Part shown: in pieces, positions 22,247-33,908 of the stretch
How the letters are laid out: each line of letters begins with the position of its first letter
How positions within the stretch are numbered: the stretch's first letter is position 1
Assembly (NCBI GenBank): GCA_015501585.1
Contig: JADNRY010000195.1
Coordinates: 1 to 64,000 of the forward strand
DNA: 64,000 nt
Origin: Rhodocollybia butyracea
Taxonomy: Eukaryota > Basidiomycota > Agaricomycetes > Agaricales > Omphalotaceae
Direction of reading: 5' to 3'
Notes under the pieces: generated by a model
Database searches by the model: none
What the model was told of the DNA's origin: nothing
The model's input: the letters and a program-made list of their open reading frames with translations, nothing else
Made by a program: the position numbers and the translations under genes

Positions 22247-23893
22247 ATGACTTCGTCTTGCACAAATTGTGGAAATCCGCCACCGATACGTGTAAACATC
22301 AGCTCTGAGGAACTCTTGTACAATCTTCGCTTCAAATTCGGACCATCTGTGGTTAGCACCGAAAGAGCAAACGAGCTCAGGAGGATACTCGCTCGGGCGG
22401 AAAAAGAAATCGAAGAGCTGGAGGGACAGAGAAATAATATTATCTTTACTGTCACCAATACAAAAACTGCCAAACGAAACATTGTTACACGTCTTCCAGT
22501 ATGTGTGCGAAGAAAATACCCTCCAATGCTACCCGTGGTTGCTCCCAGATTGGCAACCTCCAACCAAACTCACGTCTCCCATCATCACTTATCTTCCTTC
22601 AATGACAATCAGTTCAGTATGCTCTCGTTGGCGAGCACTTGTACTGTCGTCACCTAGTTTGTGGGCAAATCTAGCAGTCGAGACACTCGATACGTCCTTG
22701 GACGAAGCAGAAAACCTGGTTGGTTTCATTAACACAGTTACTCGCTATCTGGAGAGATCGGGTGATTCTCCATTAAATCTTGCACTTACTATCGGGGGTT
22801 CATCCGAGTATCATGCTGCGCAGGTTCCTTTGCTAATCCAACTTACAGAGCATGCTCATTGTTGGAAAACCTTCAAGTATCAGGGAGGTCATGCATTAAC
22901 GGAATACAACCTACTCTCTCAGCTGCGCTGTCCATTACTTGAAGAATTGGATATCGATACTATATTCAAAGTGTTCAAGTGTTTCGAGTATTACCCGAGA
23001 CTCCGTGCGCTCTCCACCTCCGAGCCCGTGGGCCAACATCCAAGGCCCTCTACAGCCAACTTAATCATATCAAGTTTTATCGCCACCAGCTGACAGAGAT
23101 GGTGGAAGCTCTTCGCAGCTGCCCTTCTCTGAGCTCTCTCGAGTTGAGTTATATCGATTCTGATTTAAAGGCAGTTGCACCGGGGACATGGCATAATATC
23201 ACATCAGTTGCTCTTGTAAAAGACGCATCGTCACATGTAATGTTTTCCTCCTTCAACTTTCCTTGCTTGAACAAACTTGTGGTAACTGAAGGCTATTCGT
23301 GGCCAGCCGATGAATTTTCTTCATTTATCTCCAGATCGTCTTGTATGATCACCACATTCACGCTCCGGGGAACATCCATGATTGATACGGACCTTATTGC
23401 AGCCCTTCGAGTTATGCCGGCCCTACTTCATCTTGAAGTTGAAGATCATCTGCGGCCCAGGTATCTCCCCGAGTACTACAGTCCAGTCACTACACTTCTT
23501 GTCTTGAGCCTAATCCAAGATCATTCTACCTCCCTCTCCCTAGTTCCCAAATTACACAGTCTGCATTTGACTTGGAGATGTGGATTTATTAATGCATCCG
23601 ACGATGATGACTCTGACATTGGGTTTGACCATGCATCCGACGGCGAAGCCGACCATGAATTTGACAATGAATTCGACGATGCTGCTTTTGTTAGTATGGT
23701 CGAATCACGCTGGTTTAAACCGGGCTCAGATCTAGCTGCCGAGATGTCAGCAATGGGGAGAAGTTCGATCCAATCTGTTGTTCTCAAGTTTCCTGCGCGA
23801 ACAGCAGATGCGGACATCTATGGGCCACTACGGATTTTAGATGCAGAGGGATTGAGAGTCGTAGTCGCTGGAACGAACGGAGTACAGGTATAA
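22247..23893 (+). pseudogene. F-box-like protein 3, two frameshifts
   Basis: Starts MTSSC..C with the family N-terminus. A one-base loss near 22465 shifts the frame just before the LPNETLL F-box core, which is open again from about 22475 to 23093. A second shift near 23032 removes one G from the GGGG run present in F-box 4. The remainder is open to the VVVAGTNGVQV end at 23893. The tail has an acidic Asp-rich insert (about 23590-23690) that varies in length among copies. Both breaks are single-base, and one is in a homopolymer. Confidence 0.7.
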
Positions 23894-24016
23894 CAATTAT
23901 TTCTTGAATAATTTCATGGAACGCACTTCCGAATCTGTATGTTTTGATGAACTGTTTGGTCGGGCAACTCCTGTTGTAATTTTCCATCGAGTAGCTTCCC
24001 GCATACTGTTCTGTTA

Positions 24017-24391
24017 CAGCTGATTAGGAAATTCTAGCACATTTTCGAAAAAATACTCATGAGTGATTTTGTTTACAACCAAACAAAAGTGACATTGATG
24101 TAGGTGACTCACACGCGTACTGGCCGCATCTTACCATACGCGTTGACTTCAAATGCAACTTTTTTCTTTCCATATCGCAGTCTTTACATGAGACATACAT
24201 CATAGGGTGCTGTAGACTCATTTCTTGGGCTACTGAAGAGCATAAGAGTAATGTAAGTACGGGTGAAGTGTCGGCGAAGCGGAGCGAATGGAGCTTTGAA
24301 TGGAATATGCTGACGTCACTTTGTTTGGTTGTAAATAAAATCACTACTGAGCGTTTTTTTCGAAAATGTGCTAGAATATCCTAATCAGCTG
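24017..24391. mobile_element. MITE flanked by TA, upstream of F-box 4
   Basis: CAGCTGATTAGGA at the left mirrors TCCTAATCAGCTG at the right. The inverted repeats extend about 75 bases through TTCTAGCACATTTTCGAAAA and TTTACAACCAAACAAA with few mismatches. TA lies on both sides (24015-24016, 24392-24393), consistent with a Tc1/mariner-type insertion. The 375-bp element has no coding sequence and ends about 55 bases before the F-box 4 leader motif. Confidence 0.8.
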
Positions 24392-24446
24392 TATTTACTT
24401 CTGTCTAAAGTAAGCAGTGATGGTGTGAAGGCGCTCAGTCCGCAGC

Positions 24447-24458
24447 GCGCTTATTCAA
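24447..24458 (+). promoter_or_regulatory. F-box leader motif (copy 4)
   Basis: GCGCTTATTCAA, 13 nt before ATG 24472, preceded by a related GGCGCTCAG word. Confidence 0.6.
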
Positions 24459-24471
24459 GTCTTTCTTCCCA

Positions 24472-26191
24472 ATGACTCCACCTTGCACACGATGTGGTAA
24501 CCCTCTCCGGATACCTATAAACCTCAGCGCTGAGGACCTTTCTGCATTGGATAACGACCTTCGCTTTGAATATGGACCATTCGTGGTCACCCCAGAACGA
24601 GCAGAAAAGGTGAGGACGATGCTGGCTCTGATGGATAAAGATCTCGAAGATCGTGAATCTGAACCGGCTCGCCTCGATAAACAAACCATTGCTGCTCAGG
24701 CAGAAAAGCACCGATTAGCAACGCAAAGAGCCAAGCTGTGCACTTTGCTCTCACCAGTGCGAAAACTGCCAAACGAAACCTTAATGCGCATCTTTCAGCA
24801 CGTATGTGAAGAAAATCTCCTCCAATGCTATCCATGGTCGAAACATTGTCCTCCAACTGAAATGACATCTCCCGCCATCACTTACCTTCCTACGATGGCA
24901 ATCAGCTCTGTGTGTTTTCGCTGGCATGCATTTGTGCTGTCCTCACCTAGTTTGTGGGCAAATCTAGCAGTGGAAACACTCAATACGTCCTTGGACAAAG
25001 AAGGAGACCTGGTTGGTTTCATTAGTACAGTTACTCGATATCTGGAGAGATCGGGTGATTCACCATTGAGGCTTGTACTTACTATATACGATTCATCCGG
25101 GTCTCGTGCTGCAAAGGTCCCTTCCCTAATCCACCTTACGCAGCATGCTCATCGTTGGAAAACGTTCAAGTATCACGGAGATCACTCATTAATAAAGTAC
25201 AACCAGTTCTCCGAACTGCACTGTCCATTGCTTGAAGAATTGGATATCGCTATCATGTTAAATGGGCTCAATTGTTTCAAACATTATCCGAGACTCTGTA
25301 CACTCTCCACCTCCGAGCCCGTGGGGCCAACACCCAAGCTCCTCTACAATCAACTTGATCATATCAATCTTTATCGCTATTCACTCACAGAGTTGGTGTT
25401 AGCTCTTTGCAGCTGCCCCTCTTTGAAAATCTGTTGAGTTGGGTTATATTGATGGAAGAAAGCAGAAATTAGGCAGATGGGGGACATGGCGGAACATCAC
25501 ATCTCTTGCTCTTGGAGAAAGCACATCGTTGCGTATGGTGTTTTCCTCCTTTGACTTTCCTTCCTTAAACAAGCTCGTGATAACTGGAGGTGATCGCTGG
25601 CCAGCCCATGGTTTTGCTTCATTCATCTCCAGATCATCTTGTATGATCACCACATTCACGCTCTTGGGCACATCTATGTATGATTTGGACCTTATTGCAG
25701 CCCTTCAAGTCATGCCAGCCCTACTTCATCTTGAAGTCAAGGATCACCTGCGGCCCAAGTATATCCGAAAGTACCGGAGTCCACTCACTCCACTTCTTGT
25801 CTGGAGCCTTACTCATGACGAATCCACTTCTATCTCCCTAGTTCCAAGATTACGCAGTCTTCATTTGACTTGGATACGTGAATCTACTGATGCATCCGAT
25901 GATGCCTCTGACGTTGCATTAATTGGCCATGCATTCAACAGTGCATTGGACGATGAACCCGACGACGAATTCGATGATGCTGCTTTTGTTAGTATGGTTG
26001 AATCACGCTGGTTCAAACCCGGTTCGGATTTATCTGCGGAGATGCTAGCAATGGGGAGAAGTTCCATCCAATCTGTCGTTCTCAAGTTTCCTAATCAAAG
26101 AGTGGATGCAGACATCTATGAGCCACTACGGATTCTAGATGCAGAGGGATTGAGAGTAGTGGTTGCCGGAACAAATGGAGTACAGGTATAA
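24472..26191 (+). CDS. F-box-like protein 4 (one frameshift)
   Basis: The least damaged copy. N-terminal CTRCGNPL (C-x2-C), charged helix, F-box core LPNETLMRIFQHVCEENL near residue 98, SSVCFRWHAFVLSS, then the long LRR-like tail with FSSFDFPSLNKL and RSSCMITTFTL motifs and an acidic insert, ending VVVAGTNGVQV. The only break is at about 25430: TTGAAAATCTG has one more A than the paralogue reading TTGAAATCT, and removing it joins both halves (321 and 250 residues) without loss. Intact SCF substrate-receptor function is plausible if the extra A is a sequencing error. Confidence 0.75.
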
Positions 26192-26199
26192 TAATTTGG

Positions 26200-28391
26200 G
26201 TAGTGCCCGTCGAAATGCTTTTGGATCTGTGGTGTTTGTCTTTGTGTGAATTTTGGTATCAAATAAACTTTGTTGTTTGCTATTCCAGTGCATCGCACTG
26301 CTACTGTATTTAGTACTTAGCATTACCATATTGTGTTCGCAGATCGAGAATATAGTAACTGGGCAGTCCGTGTTCCTTCGGTGTTTATACTGGTCTCGTC
26401 GGGGTAAGCTAGTTGCGCTGGTTAAACAAATTATAAACCTTGCAATCTGCAATCTTACAACCTCTCCATCTCTACCTCCACTGCCTCCATTGGTTCCACT
26501 TACCTTGAGAGCAGCCAGCCACTGAAAAAGCAAAATCGCCATTGTAGCGTGAAATCGTAACACAAACAAAGATCTACCAAGTGATGCGTTCAGGATTTAC
26601 ACGTTTTAGTCTCCATTGCTCACTCTCTCGATCGTGGTTGGTCCAGTAGCCATTCTCATTCAACATTCCAGTGGACGATATCGCTCTGAACGATCATGAT
26701 GGCGTATAATCAAGACTGCTCATTGAAGAGTACCAGAAGATCGTATTAATAATTGGTTGAGGACATAACAAGGCTCTGGTGAATACTCGTGCAATATGTA
26801 AAATGGCAAACAACATTTTTTCAAAAGCAAATTGTAATATTACGTCTGTAGACATTGTGAATACCAGTATTTGCTATAGCAAGCTAATAGACATTCCGTT
26901 CAAGATATTGAATCATCAAGTACAAAGACACTACCATTTTCCGCCTCTAGATTCCTAGGTCTACTCGTTAGATGGCGTTACAGCGTCAAATAATATTTGG
27001 CTTCAGGAAGCACAAGACAGCCCCATGTTTGCATCTATATGTTGCTCCTGGAAAGACCTCGCGTGGATTCTGGACTACACTATTAATGGCTTCACACTTG
27101 CAGCCCCATCGTTGTCTTCCCACGTCCTAGGTGGATCCACTGCGAGCCATTCGTGACTGCTTAAAGCAGTTAGAACGGAGAAGAGCCAAATATTTGTTCC
27201 AGTGGCTGGTTCTTTGGTGAAACGAACGATGAAGTCGAGAGGACAGACGACGCATCGAGATTCGAAACGACTTTCTTCTGTTTTCGAGGTCACATGACTT
27301 GACAAGCGCCGGCCGGCGAACAGCTTTTCTTATACCAACTTGAACCTCGACAGACCTAGAGATTTTGGAGTTTGCTTTCGGAAGACAGCCTTTTCATCAA
27401 GAACAATATTTTGGCGGACCCATTTGTTCTCGCAGATGATTCATAAATGAATGTTCTTACTTTTGAAAATTCTGTCTCAGAACCTGCGATGATTGTTGCA
27501 AGTCTTATGGAGAATCAGAAACCCGCTCAAGCCAAAGCTCGACCCAAGTACTTATGCCATGCCATTCCAAAAAGCAAGCGTTTATTACGGCGCAGATGTA
27601 GATCTTATCCAAAGGTATGTCCTCAACCGCATTCAATCCGGATATTTTCTCAACGCGTACCGCAAGCGCTATGTACTCCAACTATCTCCAGTAAATGCCA
27701 CACAAATCCACGACCATGTTCTAGTGTCGGCTTGTTCAATCTGTGCCCCGAGATTTGTATCGTATCTACCAATCCTCCAGTTCCGGATGAATACAAATAT
27801 CTTTACCCTTCCCTCAATGGCTAACAGTATGCACACGAATGCACTTCAGAACGCCGGCTGAAAACTCCCTATGCGATTTTGTGACGCAGTACTCAATGAC
27901 GAGAAAGTTGCCTGGGCTGGTGCAAAAGTTCGTGTAGCGGCACGCTGAAGACCGAAATCTCTTGAGGCTCCGGTACGAGTTGGGTTTGGGAAGAGCTGGA
28001 TGATGCGATGACGACTCGGCGAGGTGATATCGATGGAGGATTTGATGTTATCGAGCGAGAGTATGGAGGAAGATATTGGATAGTGATTGGGTTTACGTCG
28101 AAAGGTGGATGATGCGAGGGAAATAGTGAATCATTGGGTTGCATGGCTTCGCCTTCGAATCCCCTCGGCTATTCAGTTTGATGTCGGAAGCATGGATTTT
28201 AAAGTATCCATCGCTGGTTTCCGGAATCACGCTATGCCACGGCAGCATCACTACTAAGTGTCTGTTGATGAGACTAGCCGACTATCTTGTCACTGTTAAC
28301 ATTGCTTTGAACTTACCTTGAGAATGCAAAAGCTTTTTATGTCCACATTTTCAATAAATGTGTTTAGCTAGCGCTTAGCCCACTGGTCATG
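26200..28391. other. Spacer with second copy of duplicated segment
   Basis: 27290-28070 matches the F-box 2 to F-box 3 spacer (see 20340-22219) but is more degraded. The first 1 kb has no recognisable content. No functional gene is supported. Confidence 0.35.
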
Positions 28392-28403
28392 GCGCTTATT
28401 TAA
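28392..28403 (+). promoter_or_regulatory. F-box leader motif (copy 5)
   Basis: GCGCTTATTTAA (one change from consensus), 16 nt before the homologous ATG at 28420. Confidence 0.5.
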
Positions 28404-28419
28404 AATTTTTCTCTTCCCA

Positions 28420-30052
28420 ATGACATATGACTCGGCTACAGAGACGTATAAAGCTCAGCTCTGACGAACTATCTGCATTTACCAATGACCTTCGCTTTGA
28501 ATTTGGACCATCTGTGGTTACCATTGAAAAAGCACAGGAGCTCAGGACAATGTTGGCTTGGGCGAAAAAAGACATCGAAGATCTTGAGAGACAAAGAGAC
28601 ATATTAGCCTCTTTGCTCTCGCCAATACGAAAACTGCCAAATGAAACTCTATTCCGTATCTTTCAGTATACGTGCGAAGAAAATCTCCTCCAGAGCTACC
28701 CATGGCTCGGGTCACGGTGGCAATCTCCAACCAAACTCACATCTCCCGTCATCACTTACCTTCCTTCAATGGCAATCAGCTCTGTATGCTCTCGTTGGCG
28801 TGCACTTGCACTGTCGTCACCCAGTTTGTGGACAAACCTAGCAGTGAGACGCACACTATGTCCTTGGAAGCGGTAGCAAAACCTGGTCGGTTTTGTTGGC
28901 ACAGTTACTCGGTATCTGGAGAGATCAGGCAATTTGCCATTGGGGCTTGCGCTTTCTCTTTACCGTTCATCGAAAATTTATGCCGCGGAGGTTCCTTCCC
29001 TAATCCACCTTACGCAGCATGCTCATCGTTGGAAAACATTCAAGTATAAGGGATGTGAATCATTAACAAAGCACAACCTGCTCTCTCAACTGCGCTGTCC
29101 TTTACTTGAAGGATTAGTGATTGAAAGGTTGGTCATTTGCAGTATGATAAAGGGTTTAGATTGTTTCGAGTATTGCCCAAAACTCTGTACACTTTCCATC
29201 CCCGAGCGGGTGAGGCCTACATCTAAGGTCCTCCACAATCAACTTCATCATATTAATTTTTCCTACTCGCTGACAGAGTTGGTGGAAGTCCTTCGCATCT
29301 GCCCTTCTGTGAAATCTCTCGAGTTGGGTTATATCAAGCCTGATCTAGAGGAGGGCGCACTAGAAACCATGGTGTAACATCACATCGGTTGCTCTGGCAC
29401 AAAACACATCGTCACGTACTGTGTTCTCCTCCTTGAACTTTCCTTCCTTAAATAGGCTTGTGGTCACTGATGGCCATCATGATTTCTGGCAAGCCGATGA
29501 TTTTTCTTCATTTATCTCCAGATCGTCTTGTCTGATTACCACATTCACACTCCTGGGCGCATCTATGTCGGATTTGGACCTTATGGCAGCCCTTCGAGTC
29601 ATGCCAGCCCTACTTCATCTTGAAGTCGAGGATAAGCTACGGCCCAACTATGTCCGAAAGTACTGCAGTCCAATCACTCCACATCTCCTCTCTAGCCTAA
29701 CTCATGACGAATCTGCTTCCATCTCCCTCGTTCCACGATTACACAGTCTTCGTTTTACTTGGAGAAGCGAGCCTAACGAGCCACCTGACGATGCCTCCGA
29801 CTACAAATCCGACGATGAATCCGAGAATGTGTTTGACCATGATGCTTTCGTTGGTATGGTTGAATCACGCTGGTTCAAACCGGGTTCGGATCTAGCTGCC
29901 GAGATGGCAGCAATAGGGAAAAGTTCTATCCGATCTGTCGTTCTCAAAATCGCTGATCGAACAGTGGACGCAGACAACTATGAGCCCTATGGATTTTAGA
30001 TGCGGAGGGCCTGAGAGTAGTAGTTTCTGGAACGAATGGAGTGCAGCTGTAG
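28420..30052 (+). pseudogene. F-box-like protein 5, heavily broken
   Basis: The homologous ATG (28420) is out of frame because about 25 bases encoding the C-x2-C segment are lost; an ATG at 28427 restores the frame. The F-box core LPNETLFRIFQYTCEENL is intact. Further lesions: one base lost near 28845 (GTGAG for GTCGAG), another shift near 28880, one base gained near 29375 (just after the GAAACCATGG segment), and two bases lost near 29990 (GAGCCCTATGG for GAGCCACTACGG). The end would be the TAG at 30050-30052. A clear pseudogene. Confidence 0.75.
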
Positions 30053-30176
30053 TAAATTGCTCTTCCACGAATCGTATAAATTTCTGCTTAGATATTCTAC
30101 GTCCGTATTACTTGATATTTTTAATTTCTAAGCCTTGGTGCTTTGCCTAACGTTTTGCCCAATAAAGTTCTGTTCA

Positions 30177-30495
30177 ATGACTCCACCTTGCGAACAATGT
30201 GGTAACCCTTTGGTACTCTGAGGAGCTATCTGCGTTGCACAATGATCTACGCTTTGAATAATGACCATTTTTGGTTACCCAGCAAGAGATGGACTCAGTG
30301 AACTCAGGACGATATTAGCCCTAGTCAATAAAGATATCGAAGCTCATAGTTCCGAGGTGGCCCCGCCTCACCGAGCAACTCAGGATTGTTCAAACGGAAC
30401 AAAAACAGTTGAAGACTCAAAGAGCCACACTACCCCCGTTGCTCGCACCAATTCAAAGCTGCCAAACGAAACTTGTGGTGCATCTTCCAGCTTGA
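30177..30495 (+). pseudogene. F-box-like fragment 6, 3'-truncated
   Basis: Begins ATGACTCCACCTTGCGAACA like the other copies, but the frame breaks within the first 20 codons. Homology can be followed through the coiled coil to CTGCCAAACGAAACT and CATCTTCCAGC and then stops abruptly in unrelated sequence. It lacks the upstream GCGCTTATT motif, so promoter and 3' two-thirds are both missing. Confidence 0.7.
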
Positions 30496-30499
30496 GAGG

Positions 30500-30983
30500 T
30501 GATTTGTGCTGAAACAGTTTTCCATAAGCCATTCACTTTAAGAAGGCTGGAAATTGTTGTCGGACATAGTCTCATTTACACTGGAGCCCTGGGGTCAGTA
30601 CAGTATGTCAGATTTAGCAGAAACTCCAGATGCCTATCCAATTTGAGTCCCAAAATGAACGGCTTTGAAGGATGATGGCGTGTTTGCTATGACTTGTCCC
30701 ATGTCCCCATGCGATATATAGTCTGTTCTCCCTCTGCTGTATATTCAGACTCTTGTGGCACTGTTAGACATGGGGCCCTATCATTTTCATCGCTCCAAGA
30801 CTGGCAAAACATTCTTGATTTTTTGCATCATTTAGTATTTATTGTCTTCAAATTAGCCAAACTACAAGGAAAGATGTGTGGATTGACTCTAACGACAGAG
30901 TCACCGCTGAATACTGAGATGAACTAGTGGTCCTGAACATCGAAGCACGAATCGTAGCGGAGATACAGTACTACGTGGGGTAT
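30500..30983. other. No gene seen
   Basis: AT-rich, stop codons in all frames apart from one motif-less 77-codon frame. Unrelated to the downstream regions of the other F-box copies. Confidence 0.3.
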
Positions 30984-31454
30984 CTAGACAACAGGAACAC
31001 AGCCGATGGAGATGAGGCCACCTGTAGAGCTCCAGTCAGTAAGGGAGTCATAAAATCACGAATATTCTTCATATTACTAAATCTATTGTCTTCACAGCAG
31101 ACGGCTTGATTCGGAGCAGAACTACAAGAAATTAGAGGTATGTAGTGCAACGCATGAACGTATTAAGGCGTACCATGTTTCGGTGCCCCCGATCACGTCC
31201 ATGGGGGTACAATTGAGACCAACGAGAATGTCAAAATTGAAGAGGATGATGTCAAGGCTTGAAAGGATAGGATCGAGAGCAGGAATGTTGGCACATTCAA
31301 CGGCTTGGCAGCACTGAATGGGACCAGTGGTACACTGGCTGGCGGGCTGAGGAGTGGGGTTGCAGCCGTCCGAGGGCTCATCGCGGAGAGCCGGGGTGGT
31401 GGCGACTGTAAGAATAGCGAGGGCAGCGGTAATAAAAGTGAGTCTGAAATGCAT
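30984..31454 (-). CDS. Class I hydrophobin
   Basis: Three exons on the minus strand: 31454-31174, 31121-31078 and 31021-30984; phases close to give 120 residues. A secretory signal peptide (FITAALAILTVA, about residues 5-20) is followed by the eight-cysteine pattern: a Cys, then Cys-Cys (QCC), LNC before the first intron, a Cys codon completed across intron 1 (TG, then T), AVCCED, and a final GLISIGC near the C-terminus. Hydrophobins are secreted and self-assemble into amphipathic films on aerial hyphae, spores and fruiting bodies. One extra Cys lies shortly before the first canonical one. A second hydrophobin gene lies about 1.1 kb upstream in the same orientation, a tandem pair. Confidence 0.85.
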
Positions 31455-32584
31455 GTCGATTAAAGAGGATATTTCTCGAGCGCTGAGTGATGGTTGTTCG
31501 AGCGAGGATAGCCCATCGATATCATCTAGGTAGTTTTTATAACATTTTGTTCAAATAATGTCGTTAACGTATTCACTGTTTGCTGTAGCGGCGTCTTCAT
31601 AATGTGACATTCTGTATTATTAGTATTGTTCGAGTCGAAGGAATCATTCCTTAACACTACTCACACATTCATAACTAGTGTAATGGTCAAGTCTCTTGGC
31701 ATGAGCGAAAGAATGTGGCACTAGTCCGCGAATTAGGCCAGGAACACAAAACTTGATCGATGTAAGTAGGAGAATATTGAAAAAGACACGTTCTCGGAGA
31801 ATGCGAAACATAAGTCAAACTAAGCAGCTTCGAGGTCTGAGCATGAATTGAAACGGTCATGCGACATATATATGTCGACTGTCAACCACTTGCCTCCTTG
31901 AGGTACCTCTGAGATCCACCACCGGAAAGGACAAGATTCAAAAATCCTTATAATCTCTTAAACTGTACTTGATCCATTTAGCAATTTTAGAATTCCCTTC
32001 CGATGAACTCACTGAGAACATGCAAACCTGAGGCAATTGGCAATCGGCCGAGGACATTCCAGGCACGAAATAGCAAGTAGTTTTACAATTAACCCAGAGT
32101 TCAGCTTTGATTGGTGAGCACGGCAAGCTTTTCGCTGTGGATAGACAATTAGAGGTTGAGTGAGGTGGTGTGAAAGGATGTGATGTACTACAAACACTGC
32201 TTACCATGAAGGTACACGAGTCACTGGTTCAAGATGTGAAGACGATGTAGTGAGCAAGGTGAAGCGCAACCAATGAGCCTAGTTTCCTTGATTTGGTTTT
32301 AACGGACCTTCATCCCTCATCATCGGTAATGACATTAAAGGCAAGCTCTTACGGTGAGGCTGGAGCTGAAGAGTCTACTAAGTACTATTGAACACATGCC
32401 GAACTCAGAAGCGTTTAAAGCGTACTTAGTCTTTGTCTGGGTTTTCTGGCACGAAATATTCATATTGATTCGCGTTTTACCCATATTGTCCACAGAAAGC
32501 CGGGTAAATTAACCGGACCACAAGACAAAATGTAAGTATACTGACAGACTTCGATGGCAAAGAGACGTAACGCTATGCGGGAGC
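31455..32584. other. Spacer between hydrophobins; weak small-ORF candidate
   Basis: On the minus strand about 32210-31940 an 89-codon frame with six cysteines starts ATGGTAAGC (start immediately followed by a donor-like sequence). It could be a remnant of a small secreted protein, but I cannot support a gene model. The rest appears noncoding. Confidence 0.25.
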
Positions 32585-33017
32585 TCAAAGATTAGCGGGA
32601 ACGCAACCGATGGAAATGATGCCGCCTGTAGAGTTTCAGTCAGGAAAACAAAAAATCACGAAGAGTCTTTCTATTACCGATATCACTGTTCTCACAGCAG
32701 ACAGCTTGAGCAGAGCTACCAAATAAAACGATAAGCATCCAGTGAAAATAAAATAAGCCAGGCTTACCAGGTGCCAACCCGGGAATAATGTCAAAGGGGG
32801 TACAGTTGAGACCAACGAGAAAATTTAAATCGTCGACGGGGATGCCAAGGAGCTCTCGAAGCAGCGCAGCGATGGAAGGATCAGAGGCGGGCTCGACGGT
32901 AGTGCAGCACTGAACGGGACCAGGAACGCAATCGCTGGCGGGTACATCGCGAGAAGCGGGACTAGCGACTGCGAACGTAGCAAGAGCAGTGGTGATAAAG
33001 ACGAGTTTGGACCACAT
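32585..33017 (-). CDS. Class I hydrophobin, second copy with phase defect
   Basis: Exons by homology: 33017-32768, 32715-32678 and 32625-32585 (minus). Signal peptide FITTALATFAVA, QCC, LNC, SAQAVCCEN and GIISIGC are all present. But exons 1 and 2 joined at the positions homologous to the neighbour give 329 nt, not a multiple of three. The junction that should complete a Cys codon (TG, then C) is one base out of phase. Using an AG eleven bases further into exon 2 restores the frame (105 residues) but deletes the fifth cysteine. So it is either a defective copy, an atypical seven-cysteine product, or a one-base sequence error near 32768. Same fold and role as its neighbour would be expected if intact. 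Confidence 0.7.
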
Positions 33018-33908
33018 GCTTGTTAGAGAAGCCCGAACGGGTACTGGTGGTTCAAATGTTCAAGTGAAGTCCTTCTGTTGATTTCAAAGACGTTTTTATA
33101 TCGTTCTGTTTGAATGAAAATGTTTCACTGTGGAGACATGTCATTCTAATTGAAGGTACTTAGTCTTGTTCTCGGAGGAATGATTCCTCGACATTAATCT
33201 CCCTTCCATGAAAAGACTGTCAGTGAGCCTTTGAGACAGTATGCCGGTATGTGGCGTTGCGTTTGCAATATCCTTAGACTAGGAACAAAGATAAGGGATC
33301 GGGAGAACATTGAAGAATCGGAAATGCGTTTAAAATTAGCTTCGAGGTCCGAGTTTTTGTAGGGAAACTGAATCAGAGATCTGTCAGTTATACGACGTAG
33401 TAGGCCGACGTTTAACATTCAACAGGTTTGCTGCGGAGCTTCCAGGTGTGCTTATCGGGAGGCGGTAGATATGTTCGAGTCGGTCGTGCCGGGAGTTTCC
33501 GAGTTGCGCCTAAATCATGTCAACCACAATGGAAGAGATACACTGTGATTATCTGAAGGCATCGTTTGTCACAATTTCGAAACAGAATGCGCGATCAGCG
33601 CCACAAGTTGGTGAGTGTCGTGCCCCATATCAGAAAGAAGTATTTTGGACAAGAAATGCAGAGGGAGATGTATGATAGCATTCCGGTGGATAGATACTGT
33701 GCCATTCACTAAGACCAGCAAGAAACTAGAGGGATGGTCGATGGCTAGTGATGCATTTTTTACGTGGTCCCGAGTAGAATGAGACACGGTAAGGTTCATT
33801 AATAAACATTCCCACAATACAGAGAGTTGTGCTTGAACTTTGAAAAGGTGTTGGTTGAAGAAAGAAAACCAGATAACGGAGTCCGGACCGAACCCGTCAA
33901 AGGTCAAA
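33018..33908. other. No gene seen
   Basis: The upstream regions of hydrophobin 2 and of the zinc-finger gene. A 112-codon minus frame (33907-33569) has no motif or splice context. It begins where the zinc-finger gene starts on the other strand. Confidence 0.3.
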
